The notes under the pieces were generated by a model, which had not been told where the DNA came from, searched no databases, and saw only the letters and a list, made by a program, of their open reading frames with translations. A stretch of 64,000 bases of DNA from Geminocystis herdmanii PCC 6308 (lineage in GTDB: Bacteria; Cyanobacteriota; Cyanobacteriia; Cyanobacteriales; Cyanobacteriaceae), in the NCBI RefSeq assembly GCF_000332235.1, contig NZ_CM001775.1:861630-925629 (forward strand), in the 5' to 3' direction. The translations under genes and the position numbers were made by a program. Of the stretch, positions 44,321-53,170 are shown piece by piece. Position 1 is the first letter of the stretch; every line of letters starts with the position of its first letter.

Positions 44321-45235
44321 CTAAAACTCCTCTTTTAATTCTCTAGCCATTAGATTTTTTACGGCAATTTGAGGGGTAATTTTTTCTTCTAATAATAAAT
44401 ATATTTGGTAGGTTATGGGGACAGAAATATTTTGATTGTGGGCTAATTTTACTAAAACTTTGGTGGTATTTATTCCCTCTGCTGTACCTTCTAAGATAGT
44501 TAAAATTTCGGGGATAGTTTTGCCTTTTGCTAAAGCGAAACCCACTTGATAATTACGAGATAATGGGCTATCGCAGGTAGCTAATAAGTCTCCTAATCCT
44601 GATAACCCAAAAAATGTGTCTATGCGTGCGCCTAGTTTCACTCCTACTCTGATCATCTCAGGTAATGCCCTTGTTAGTAAGGCGGCTTTGGCATTTGTAC
44701 CTAATTCTAAACCATCACATACCCCAGATGCGATCGCCATGACGTTTTTTAGTGTACCTCCTAATTCTGTACCAATGGGATCATCATTGATATATACTCG
44801 AAAAATATCGGATGCGAAAACACTCTGCACTAATTCCGCCGATGGGTGATGATTACTTGATACTACGGTGGCGGCGGGTAAACCTCGTTGAATTTCTTTT
44901 GCTAAATTAGGTCCTGATAATACTACGATGGGGTTATGGGGAAAAGCGGTTTGCCAAATTTGAGAGGGGGTATGGGTGGTTTCTAAATCCAATCCTTTAG
45001 TAGCAGTAACGATAATTGTATCAGGTTTAAGATTAGTCTCCCCTAACTGTTGAATAACTTCCCTAACTCCTTTCATTGATACTGCGGAGATGATTATATC
45101 GGCATCCTGCGTTATAGTTGTTAAAGATTCTTGTTGATGACGACTCCATAACTGATATTTTTGGTTCGATCGAGTGAGTAAGTAACCAAGAGTATTACCC
45201 CATGCTCCTCCACCGATAATAGTGATTTTTGTCAT
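44321..45235 (-). CDS. gpsA: NAD(P)H-dependent glycerol-3-phosphate dehydrogenase
   Basis: Makes sn-glycerol-3-phosphate for lipid synthesis. The 304 aa have the Rossmann start ITIIGGGAWGNTLGYLL, GPNLAKEIQRGLPAATVV, LKNVMAIASGVCDGLELGTNAKAALLTRAL and the active-site region GLSGLGDLLATC. About 25 residues between the second and third strands of the Rossmann domain are missing compared with E. coli GpsA, giving a short but otherwise complete enzyme. Confidence 0.94.
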   Translation of the reverse strand: MTKITIIGGGAWGNTLGYLLTRSNQKYQLWSRHQQESLTTITQDADIIISAVSMKGVREVIQQLGETNLKPDTIIVTATKGLDLETTHTPSQIWQTAFPHNPIVVLSGPNLAKEIQRGLPAATVVSSNHHPSAELVQSVFASDIFRVYINDDPIGTELGGTLKNVMAIASGVCDGLELGTNAKAALLTRALPEMIRVGVKLGARIDTFFGLSGLGDLLATCDSPLSRNYQVGFALAKGKTIPEILTILEGTAEGINTTKVLVKLAHNQNISVPITYQIYLLLEEKITPQIAVKNLMARELKEEF

Positions 45236-45635
45236 AAATAATACTATAGGCTTCTTGCAGAAATCGAGTAATGAGTAATGAGTAATGAGTTAAGAAATTT
45301 CACCCTAAAATAGATTTTACTTTTTATTTTGCAAGAGGTCTTATATACTCAACAAATTTTAATCTAAATAATCCTCATCAACAAATTGTATATCAAAGTA
45401 GGAGATTTTCATTTTCAAAATTTGATTTAATCCGACACTATAATTGACAGAAAATCTAGATTTTTTTCTGATTAGAAAATAAATTATTAGAAAAAATCTC
45501 CCTAACCCTTCAATACCTTAAAACTTTAACATTTTAACCTAAAGATTTGATAAGAAAATGAACATTGATAGAAGGAAGTTAAATTAGTTGTATAAAAATA
45601 AATCTTATGTAACAATGAGAAAAAATATCTAAATT
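45236..45635. repeat. Intergenic region: heptamer array and dispersed repeat copy 2
   Basis: 45266-45291 holds three to four GAGTAAT heptamers; 45405-45480 matches the dispersed repeat at 22023-22090. No gene in these 400 nt. Confidence 0.6.
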
Positions 45636-46214
45636 ATGATCAAAAATATGTTATTACTCACAGTTTCTGAAAAGGTAAATAATGGTATTGAGACGAGCAA
45701 AATTTTTTTCAAAAATGTCGAAAATAAAGCCATTAATCTCTCTGATAATATTACTAATTCCACCGTAGATACTTTAAATAATGCTCAGACAACTACTCAA
45801 AATATTATTCAAGATGGTGTTTCTAAAGCCAATAATATGACTACTATTGCTTATAATAACCTCCAATCTGCCCTAGAATCATTATGGAATAATTGGGTAA
45901 CAAATCACCCCACTATAGCTTTTTTTGTTTCTCATCCTTTTATTTCGATCGTACTAATAATTATCTTTATTTTGACAATTTGGGGCATAATTCAGATGAT
46001 TCCCTCATTATTTGTTAACTTTTGGTTGATGCTTTTTAAGTCTCCTTTTATTCTAGGTAAATCTTTATTAAATACTAATTCTCAAGAAGTTATTTCGGAA
46101 AATTTTAGCCCTAAACAAGAGAAATTATTGAAACAAATATTAGAGAAATTAGAATCGATCGAAACTAAACAAAGTCAACTTGAATTACGGCTCGATCGAC
46201 TTAACAAAAATTAA
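45636..46214 (+). CDS. Hypothetical membrane-anchored coiled-coil protein
   Basis: 192 aa, not recognised. Residues 1-85 are an Asn/Thr-rich helical region (NNGIETSKIFFKNVENKAIN), 95-135 contain one or two hydrophobic helices (FISIVLIIIFILTIWGII), and the C-terminus is a short coiled coil (LEKLESIETKQSQLELRLDRL). A long heptamer array begins 15 nt after the stop. Confidence 0.7.
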   Translation: MIKNMLLLTVSEKVNNGIETSKIFFKNVENKAINLSDNITNSTVDTLNNAQTTTQNIIQDGVSKANNMTTIAYNNLQSALESLWNNWVTNHPTIAFFVSHPFISIVLIIIFILTIWGIIQMIPSLFVNFWLMLFKSPFILGKSLLNTNSQEVISENFSPKQEKLLKQILEKLESIETKQSQLELRLDRLNKN

Positions 46215-46228
46215 AAGGGTGCGTTACT

Positions 46229-46308
46229 CATTCTCCATTCTCCATTCTCCATTCTCCATTCTCCATTCTCCATTCTCCATTCTCCATTCTCCATTCTCCA
46301 TTCTTCAT
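46229..46308. repeat. Heptanucleotide tandem array (CATTCTC x11)
   Basis: About eleven near-perfect copies of CATTCTC between the convergent 3' ends of the 45636 gene and nurA. One of the cleanest STRR arrays in the window. Confidence 0.9.
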
Positions 46309-46311
46309 TTT

Positions 46312-47508
46312 TTAAGCAATACTACCTCGTTTTCGAGCTTCTTTATAGGATGTGCCAACATTTCTTAATCCAGCTTTAATCATTTGTTCTTCTAATAATG
46401 CAAAGAAACGACTTCGATCGATCCCTTTAACTACAGCTAAGTTATGGGCTTCCGCTAAGGCAACGGGATAACCAAAACCCTTATCAACTTGGGTAAGGGT
46501 AAGACTTAAAGCCTGATTTAACAAGGTGGAATTTTCCGCTACCCACTCAGGAAATTCTACTCTTGCAACTTCAGTTCCCACATGGAGATAACAAAAATGA
46601 GTTCGTTGTTTTTCCCAATATATATCTAAAATACGGGAATTACTGCGAAAAATAGCACTTCTTTGACGGGGTTTTAAAATACTTCCCCATAAAGTAGCAT
46701 CCCGCAAAGGCTCAACTTTTTGACAGGGAGTTTTATCAATCACATCACTACAGTTAACGACACAATTTGGAGTATCATAAGGACAAGTCAGAAAACGTAA
46801 AAAGTTGATAGCATCCATACTGCGAGAAGCGCTGACATAACCCACAATGGGAATATTCGTTGCCCGTAATTGTTCCCAAGACTGTAGAATAGGGTTTAAA
46901 ACTTGCTCTCGTGCTTCTATGGGTAAAGTATCCAAAAACCAGTATATTAGAGAACCATCAGTCATGGCTAAATTTGGGATATTAAAATGCGCCCCTGGGG
47001 GATTAACCCATGTACAAGCCATTTCTGCTAATACTTCCGCTTCCGCAACAGTGCGTTTATAACTCATCCATTCTTCCGTGCGAATACCCCATTTTCTGGA
47101 GGCGTATAAGTCTTCGTTTTTATAGTAAATTTCGGGAAGGGTATCGAGAAGGGGATGAAAATTTTGTCCATAGTGCAACATGATTCGCCCGATATTAATT
47201 AGATAACAGTAGGCAATTTCATGATGAGAAGGGGCAATTTGTGAGCCATCGGCAGAAAATACACTATGACTTACGGGAGCAGATTCGATGTCAATACAAG
47301 TAGTAATCGGCTCAAGGGGAGTGGCTGGAGTAAAAATGAGTCGATCGAGCCATTCTTCTTGAGTTTTAATGAGGGTATCCAGATTTTTTTCGGTGTCAAT
47401 GAGTAAAGATTGAGCTAATTTTAATCTTTCGACACTAGCTAAAGCCTCTTTTTGCATTTGTTGCCCCATATTAGGCATTTGTCGGGCTAATTTTGCTAAA
47501 TCAAGCAT
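46312..47508 (-). CDS. nurA: NurA domain 5'-3' nuclease
   Basis: 398 aa with the NurA motif VFSADGSQIAPSHHEIAYCY (catalytic Asp), a long central domain, and ALAEAHNLAVVKGIDRSRFF near the C-terminus. In archaea NurA acts with the HerA helicase in double-strand-break end resection; in cyanobacteria the gene is common. No herA in this window. It lies 3' of the HNH cassette on the same strand, 109 nt away. Confidence 0.88.
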   Translation of the reverse strand: MLDLAKLARQMPNMGQQMQKEALASVERLKLAQSLLIDTEKNLDTLIKTQEEWLDRLIFTPATPLEPITTCIDIESAPVSHSVFSADGSQIAPSHHEIAYCYLINIGRIMLHYGQNFHPLLDTLPEIYYKNEDLYASRKWGIRTEEWMSYKRTVAEAEVLAEMACTWVNPPGAHFNIPNLAMTDGSLIYWFLDTLPIEAREQVLNPILQSWEQLRATNIPIVGYVSASRSMDAINFLRFLTCPYDTPNCVVNCSDVIDKTPCQKVEPLRDATLWGSILKPRQRSAIFRSNSRILDIYWEKQRTHFCYLHVGTEVARVEFPEWVAENSTLLNQALSLTLTQVDKGFGYPVALAEAHNLAVVKGIDRSRFFALLEEQMIKAGLRNVGTSYKEARKRGSIA

Positions 47509-47617
47509 AATGAAGAATTAATCAAGAAGTATTCTCAGAATTAAGGAATATTTTAAGAATATTATAATACTTTTGTTCTTAATCAAATAACTTTGAGCAA
47601 AATAAAAGTTAGGAGAT

Positions 47618-48130
47618 TTATAATAGTTGATAACGATCGTTTGTTATATTCAATAGATCAGTAAAATAATCCAAATCTTTTTTAATGTCAAAAGCGTTAT
47701 CATCTTTCTTTTCATTATTGCAACGCCAACAAATTACTTCTAAATTATTAAAGTCAAATAATAATTCAGGAAAACGAGCTTTATTTAATTTATGATCTAA
47801 AGTGACATAGTTAATATGATAATAGATATTTCCTGCTTGATTAATTGTTTTAATTAATTTTCCTTGACTATTTTTATATTGATATTCATAACCTTTTTTA
47901 ATGGCTATTTCTTTACTATTTGTCGAATAATTATTTCCTTGAACCATTTTTTTACCACAGTAAGGACAAGGTTTATTAACAAATAAACTACGATATTTAT
48001 GAGGACTAATCCAGCCATAATCAGGATGTTTAATTAAAGGATTATGTCTATTTTCTTGCCAAATTTGATTAATTTCTTGGGCATTGTATAAACTATCTAA
48101 CATTAACTTTTTTAGTTTTTTTTCAGTCAT
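47618..48130 (-). CDS. HNH endonuclease
   Basis: 170 aa. A zinc-binding CPYCGKK (about residues 55-61), the catalytic VTLDHKLNKARFPEL (about 109-123) and FNNLEVICWRCNNEKKDD complete a classical CxxC-DH-N-CxxC HNH fold. The last gene of a three-gene unit, 9 nt after the preceding stop. Could be a defence effector, a homing-type nuclease or a phage remnant. Confidence 0.85.
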   Translation of the reverse strand: MTEKKLKKLMLDSLYNAQEINQIWQENRHNPLIKHPDYGWISPHKYRSLFVNKPCPYCGKKMVQGNNYSTNSKEIAIKKGYEYQYKNSQGKLIKTINQAGNIYYHINYVTLDHKLNKARFPELLFDFNNLEVICWRCNNEKKDDNAFDIKKDLDYFTDLLNITNDRYQLL

Positions 48131-48139
48131 AATAAAATT

Positions 48140-48493
48140 TTATAAAAGTTCATATTTTGCTAGAGTTTCTTCAGCTAATTTATTTAATCTATCGGTATTT
48201 TTAGTTAAATATTCGACGGTATTTTTAGCAGTTTCCTTAATATTATCTGTATCGATAATTGCTAGATCGATCGCACCTATTAAATCACCTTTTGCTAATT
48301 TATAATCAAAAATATTAATAATATTAGGGGCAAATTTTTGTAAAATTAACCATGATTTTTGAACACTATCCCAACCAAGATTACGATAACCTTCTTTCTT
48401 AACTTCTTTTTGTTGAATTTTAGTTAACTTATCAAAAAAATCAGTATTTCTTTTTTGCCATTGACGATAATTTAGATTTTCAATTACTTTCAT
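48140..48493 (-). CDS. Hypothetical protein of the HNH cassette, 117 aa
   Basis: Not recognised. Start placed at ATG 48493, which overlaps the preceding gene's stop (TAATG); the frame extends four codons further upstream. All-helical and lysine-rich; WQKRNTDFFDKLTKIQQ near the N-terminus and a central DYKLAKGDLIGAIDLAIIDTD. No membrane segment. Translational coupling implies joint function with its neighbours. Confidence 0.75.
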   Translation of the reverse strand: MKVIENLNYRQWQKRNTDFFDKLTKIQQKEVKKEGYRNLGWDSVQKSWLILQKFAPNIINIFDYKLAKGDLIGAIDLAIIDTDNIKETAKNTVEYLTKNTDRLNKLAEETLAKYELL

Positions 48494-49035
48494 TATTTTT
48501 CCCAATATTTTCTGATTTCATTCCAAGTATTCATCCCATAATTATTAGTTATATAAAGTTGAATAGAATCTAATTGTTTGCGTAATTTATCATTTTTTAT
48601 TTCAAAATCTTTAATGATTTCTTCTGCTTTTTCAGTTGTTTGAATAAGTCCATTTTGTTGTTCTTTAATAACTTCTTTTAAATCGGTAATTGCTCCATTA
48701 TAATCTTCTTTATGAACCAAATTATTCTCCAACAAATGGTTTTTTCTTTCCTCTCCTTTCTTCGATAAAGTCTCAAATAACCACTTTCCTATCTTAATTA
48801 CTTCGGAATTATCTGGATTTAAAAATTGTTTTAACTTAGCGTTAGCTTCTGCAGTTTTTTGTGCTTGACAATAACGGTTATAATCATTGGATGATTTAAC
48901 TAATTTGAGAATGTCTAAATGTTCAGATAACTTCAGTAAATCTTCATCGGTAATTTTTTTTTCGATGGCATATTTAGCAATTCCCGATGCTTTCGCTACT
49001 CTTGCAATTAATTTCACTCTTTCTTGCTTAATCAT
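48493..49035 (-). CDS. Hypothetical coiled-coil protein of the HNH cassette, 180 aa
   Basis: First gene of the cassette; not recognised. N-terminal helical part with KASGIAKYAIEKKITDEDLL, a middle ICKIGKWLFE-like hydrophobic patch (VIKIGKWLFETLSKKG), and a C-terminal coiled coil (TEKAEEIIKDFEIKNDKLRK). Very lysine/asparagine-rich, like the other two genes. Confidence 0.75.
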   Translation of the reverse strand: MIKQERVKLIARVAKASGIAKYAIEKKITDEDLLKLSEHLDILKLVKSSNDYNRYCQAQKTAEANAKLKQFLNPDNSEVIKIGKWLFETLSKKGEERKNHLLENNLVHKEDYNGAITDLKEVIKEQQNGLIQTTEKAEEIIKDFEIKNDKLRKQLDSIQLYITNNYGMNTWNEIRKYWEK

Positions 49036-49196
49036 TTTTTCTCTGATTTGTAATGCTACCAGTTAGTGTTTTCATAATAACACGAAACATTCATTCTTAC
49101 AAACAAAAAAAATCTGAAGAAGTGATAAACTAAGACGTATCTAAGTTATCTGAGTTAGACAGATGAAAAACCTTTATTTTTAAGTATTTCTCCTGT

Positions 49197-49224
49197 CTCC
49201 TAACTCCTAACTCCTAACTCCTAA
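49197..49224. repeat. Heptanucleotide tandem repeat (CTAACTC)
   Basis: Four units of CTAACTC abutting the pntB stop codon on the minus strand. Confidence 0.8.
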
Positions 49225-50661
49225 TTAAGCATTAACTAAAACTTTTGTACTAGATTTACCTTTACTGGTTTTCTCTCTCAATGCCACTAATAAAGAATCA
49301 ACATTGGCTTTAGCATCACCGAAAAGCATTCGAGTATTTTCTTTATAGAATAAGGGGTTATCTACTCCTGCGTAACCTGTGGCTAAACTACGTTTCATTA
49401 CCACACAAGTTTCTGCTTTCCATACTTCTAATACGGGCATTCCTGCTATGGCACTATTGGGGTCTTCTAATGCGCTAGGATTAACAGTATCATTCGCACC
49501 GATAACCAACACTAAATCGGTTTCGGGGAAGTCTTCATTAATTTCATCCATCTCCAAAACGATGTCATAAGGTACATTTGCTTCTGCTAACAATACATTC
49601 ATGTGACCGGGTAAACGCCCTGCTACGGGATGAATGCCAAAACGCACATTAACTTTACGACTTTTAAGAATTTTAGTAATTTCCGATACTCCATGTTGAG
49701 CTTGAGCTACCGCCATACCATAACCGGGGGTAATAATAACGCTTTTAGCATTAACTAACATTTCCGCAACTTCTTCAATATTGGAGGCAACGGCTTCTCC
49801 CGTTTGTTGGGTGGTAGCGGAGGTTGTTTTTGTGCTTCCTTCCCCAAAACCGCCTAAAATAACGCTAATGAACGATCGATTCATGGCTTTACACATGATA
49901 TAACTTAGAATCGCACCACTACTACCCACTAACGCACCAGTAATAATTAACAAGTCATTGCTTAACATAAAACCAGCAGCCGCAGCAGCCCAACCAGAGT
50001 AGCTATTTAACATGGAAATAACTACAGGCATATCAGCGCCACCAATGGCAGCCACAAGGTGAATCCCCAATAAACAAGCGATACCTGTCATGATTAACAA
50101 GGGTTGTAAACCAGATTCAGTGTGAAGGAAGGCATAACCGAAATAAATAGTTGCGCCTAACATCCCCAAGTTAAGGAAATGACGAGCAGGTAACATGAGG
50201 GATTTTGAACTAATGATAGCGCGTAGTTTACCAAAAGCCACTATCGAACCAGTGAAAGTAACAGCGCCAATGAAGACACCAATATAAATTTCGATTTGAT
50301 GGATAAATTCCTCCGCACCAATTAAACCAGATTCTGGTTGTAAATAGTTGCCCACTCCCACCAAAACGGCGGCTAAACCAACAAAACTATGTAAGATTGC
50401 CACTAACTCAGGCATCGATGTCATGGCTACCCTACTAGCTAAAATTGCGCCCACTATCACGGCGGGAATAATAGCAGTAATCAGGGTTGTGTAATTTGTA
50501 ACATCAGCACTAAAAGCTGTAGCTAAAAATGCGATCGCCATTCCAGCGATACCATAAATGTTGCCTTTTCCAGCGGTTTCCTGATTAGATAAACCCGCTA
50601 AACTGAGGATAAATAAGGCACTGGCGGCAATATAAGCCACCGTAATTAAATTGTTGCTCAT
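49225..50661 (-). CDS. pntB: NAD(P) transhydrogenase subunit beta
   Basis: Membrane/NADP-binding subunit of proton-translocating transhydrogenase. 478 aa: nine or so membrane helices (1-270) and a soluble domain III with [40 protein letters not shown] and [13 protein letters not shown], then [19 protein letters not shown]. The alpha subunit genes are not adjacent, as in Synechocystis where pntA and pntB are unlinked. Confidence 0.95.
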   Translation of the reverse strand: MSNNLITVAYIAASALFILSLAGLSNQETAGKGNIYGIAGMAIAFLATAFSADVTNYTTLITAIIPAVIVGAILASRVAMTSMPELVAILHSFVGLAAVLVGVGNYLQPESGLIGAEEFIHQIEIYIGVFIGAVTFTGSIVAFGKLRAIISSKSLMLPARHFLNLGMLGATIYFGYAFLHTESGLQPLLIMTGIACLLGIHLVAAIGGADMPVVISMLNSYSGWAAAAAGFMLSNDLLIITGALVGSSGAILSYIMCKAMNRSFISVILGGFGEGSTKTTSATTQQTGEAVASNIEEVAEMLVNAKSVIITPGYGMAVAQAQHGVSEITKILKSRKVNVRFGIHPVAGRLPGHMNVLLAEANVPYDIVLEMDEINEDFPETDLVLVIGANDTVNPSALEDPNSAIAGMPVLEVWKAETCVVMKRSLATGYAGVDNPLFYKENTRMLFGDAKANVDSLLVALREKTSKGKSSTKVLVNA

Positions 50662-50851
50662 AAATATTTAATTCGTACTTTGAGTAATTGACAATAGAGA
50701 ATAAATAATGCTCTACTATTAGGTTATGCAATTTATGAGTGTTTAATTGTTAAGAATCTTTTAAAATATATTTATTAGTGATTTTTTAGTTATTACAAAA
50801 TATAAATTGGTATGAAATAGAGATACTTAAACATAATTTAATCATTAAAAA

Positions 50852-52414
50852 ATGAAATTATTAATATTAACAAAACAAGAAATAAAAGCTTTTCTGTGGA
50901 TATTAGGAATATCTCTTTTTAGTTTAATCAGCTTATTTCAAGCTAACACATTATATTTAGATGATTATTGGCGATTAGTCGATGGTAATATGGGATGGGA
51001 TTTTAATGCTCGTCCTTTAGCGACTATAATCATTACACTTTTACAATTAGGTAAACCTTTTACGGATATTTCTCCTCTTCCTCAAGTATTAGGTATAGCT
51101 TTTTTTTCGATAGGAATTATTTATTTAGCCAGAATATTTGAGATAAGAAACCAAGTTTTATTAGTTTTAATTGGTGTTATCACTATTCTTAATCCTTATA
51201 ATCTTTCTATGTATGCTTTTGTGCTGGATTCTTTAACTATGAATTTAGCGATTTTATCTGGAATACTTAGTTTATATTTAGCAATTTATACCAGAGAAAA
51301 TCTTAAAATTACTTATCATTTAGTAATAGGTTATTCTTTAAGTATTTTATTATTAATAGTCGTCTTATGTTTTTATCAAACTAGCTTATCTTTTTATTTT
51401 GTAGGGTTTATTTTCTATTTATTAACTAAATTATGTCAAACAAAAGATTATCAAAAATCCATTATTAATTGTTTGATATTTGGGAATATTTTGTTATCGT
51501 CAATGATTTTATATATACCAATAAAAAATCAGTATAAACTAGATGAATATACCTTAAAAAGTTCTCAATTACCCACATTTAATAACTTACCTCAAACAAT
51601 AATTAATAATATACTTAGCTCTTGGAATTTAACCAAATTTCATTTGGGAACAAGCACAATAATATGGTTACTATATTTATTAGGATTTTTTGTCATTTTT
51701 ACGATTATTTTTAAATGTTTATTCGACAAAACAAAAGATACACTATTAAAGAATAAATTAATCAGTTTTGCATTAGCTATTTTCTACTATTTGATTATAA
51801 TAACATCGTTTATTTTTCCTAGTTATATTCTTCTTAATCCACCTTTGCATACTAGAATTTTTTTAGGATTTACAGCTATTGTCTGTTTTTCTTGTTTCTT
51901 TTTAGTACAATTATTATCTAATTTTAATATTAAGTATTTTAATCTTTTGCTAATATTTTATTTCTCTTTAATAGCTTTGTCATTTATCAATATAAGTTTA
52001 ACTTTTGGAAATGTTACTCATCAACAAAATCTGTATGAAGAAAGAATAGGAATGTCAATTTTAAGAGATATAGAAAATTTAAGTAATGACTATTCACTAC
52101 CTTTAGATAAAGCCAAAATTTCATTTGTTAATTCTGAAAAAGTTTTCACATTAAAACCAAATAATTTAGTACAAAAATCTTTAGAAAAATATCCTATTAT
52201 TCAACCTCTTGCTTATCAATACTTATCATCTGATAATTTTGGTATAACTAAACTAAAAACTTTTGGAATAGAAATTGAATCTTTACCGAAAGAAGATTTT
52301 TATTCAGATGATAAAGATTATTATCAACCTCTTAAACCACCGGTTTTAAAACGTCAGTTATATAATATTTATTTAGAAAATAACAATGTGTTTGTGATTA
52401 CCTTCAATGAATAA
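50852..52414 (+). CDS. GtrII-like glucosyltransferase domain membrane protein
   Basis: 520-aa polytopic protein. After the first helix comes NTLYLDDYWRLVDGNMGWDF, the acidic loop typical of the GtrII family (lipid-linked glucosyl transfer to surface polysaccharide), then about ten helices and a ~110-residue soluble tail. Long AT-rich gene; substrate unknown. Alone between pntB and small genes. Confidence 0.75.
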   Translation: MKLLILTKQEIKAFLWILGISLFSLISLFQANTLYLDDYWRLVDGNMGWDFNARPLATIIITLLQLGKPFTDISPLPQVLGIAFFSIGIIYLARIFEIRNQVLLVLIGVITILNPYNLSMYAFVLDSLTMNLAILSGILSLYLAIYTRENLKITYHLVIGYSLSILLLIVVLCFYQTSLSFYFVGFIFYLLTKLCQTKDYQKSIINCLIFGNILLSSMILYIPIKNQYKLDEYTLKSSQLPTFNNLPQTIINNILSSWNLTKFHLGTSTIIWLLYLLGFFVIFTIIFKCLFDKTKDTLLKNKLISFALAIFYYLIIITSFIFPSYILLNPPLHTRIFLGFTAIVCFSCFFLVQLLSNFNIKYFNLLLIFYFSLIALSFINISLTFGNVTHQQNLYEERIGMSILRDIENLSNDYSLPLDKAKISFVNSEKVFTLKPNNLVQKSLEKYPIIQPLAYQYLSSDNFGITKLKTFGIEIESLPKEDFYSDDKDYYQPLKPPVLKRQLYNIYLENNNVFVITFNE

Positions 52415-52444
52415 AAATCTTAAATATTAATTCCTAAGGTAATT

Positions 52445-52714
52445 TTAATGACCATGGGTAGGGCAAGGTAACGGTTTTATGGTACGATCGAGCCAACCTT
52501 GAGCTTGATTAATTCTTTCTAATGCTTCTTCTGGTTCATCATTGAGTAAATAGACTAAACTAGCCGTTAATTGTTGTAATGCTTGAGCCTTGCGATTATT
52601 TTTCAGTCTATGCCAATCATAGGAGCTAATGGTCATTTTTTCTGCCAATAATTGTGCTAATTCCAAATTACTCATGTCTGTCGTTACAGATTTTGATTCT
52701 ACATTTAAACTCAT
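52445..52714 (-). CDS. Conserved cyanobacterial hypothetical protein (DUF6439-like)
   Basis: 89 aa, helical: MSNLELAQLLAEKMTISSYD and NNRKAQALQQLTASLVYLL, ending in LPCPTHGH, a Cys/His tail that might bind metal. Matches my recollection of a small cyanobacterial family; function unknown. Divergent from the next gene with 40 nt between. Confidence 0.75.
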   Translation of the reverse strand: MSLNVESKSVTTDMSNLELAQLLAEKMTISSYDWHRLKNNRKAQALQQLTASLVYLLNDEPEEALERINQAQGWLDRTIKPLPCPTHGH

Positions 52715-52754
52715 GTTGCTATAATTCTCCTTAACTATCTGTATTTATTGTAGA

Positions 52755-53111
52755 ATGTCTGACCAAGAAACTAACTCCGATACCCCAGAATTTGATATTA
52801 CCGAAGCCATTGCTAATATCGAGGCTTCCCTAGAAAAAGTCAAAGCCCGTCATCAACAAATTATACTCGATCGAGCGAAAAAAGAGGAACTCTTAGAAAG
52901 AAAAAAAGAAATTAAAAAATTAGCTAAAAATAATCATCAAGACTCCCTCAAAAGTGAGCTACATTTCTTAGAAGAAGAATTAACACAAATAGAAGTACGC
53001 TTAGAGAGTGAATTGTTTAAATGGAGTAGTTTAAATGAACCATTTTGGCAAATAGTGCGTTTTGTCGGACTTGGTATTGTAATTGGTTGGTTTTTGAAAA
53101 CCTATTCCTAA
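52755..53111 (+). CDS. Hypothetical coiled-coil protein with C-terminal anchor
   Basis: 118 aa. Acidic N-terminus, a long charged coiled coil (about 20-90, IANIEASLEKVKARHQQIIL) and a C-terminal membrane helix (VRFVGLGIVIGWFLKTYS). Tail-anchored, probably lining the cytoplasmic membrane face. Function unknown. Confidence 0.75.
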   Translation: MSDQETNSDTPEFDITEAIANIEASLEKVKARHQQIILDRAKKEELLERKKEIKKLAKNNHQDSLKSELHFLEEELTQIEVRLESELFKWSSLNEPFWQIVRFVGLGIVIGWFLKTYS

Positions 53112-53170
53112 AGCTCATAAAATTCTCAAACTATTGCCCAATCCAATTCTATTTTATTATATTTTTAAAC

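Noticed and set aside
46180-46368. 62-aa frame at the ATTCTCC array
   Set aside because: Almost entirely repeat-derived (LHSPFSI units), overlapping nurA and the 45636 gene.
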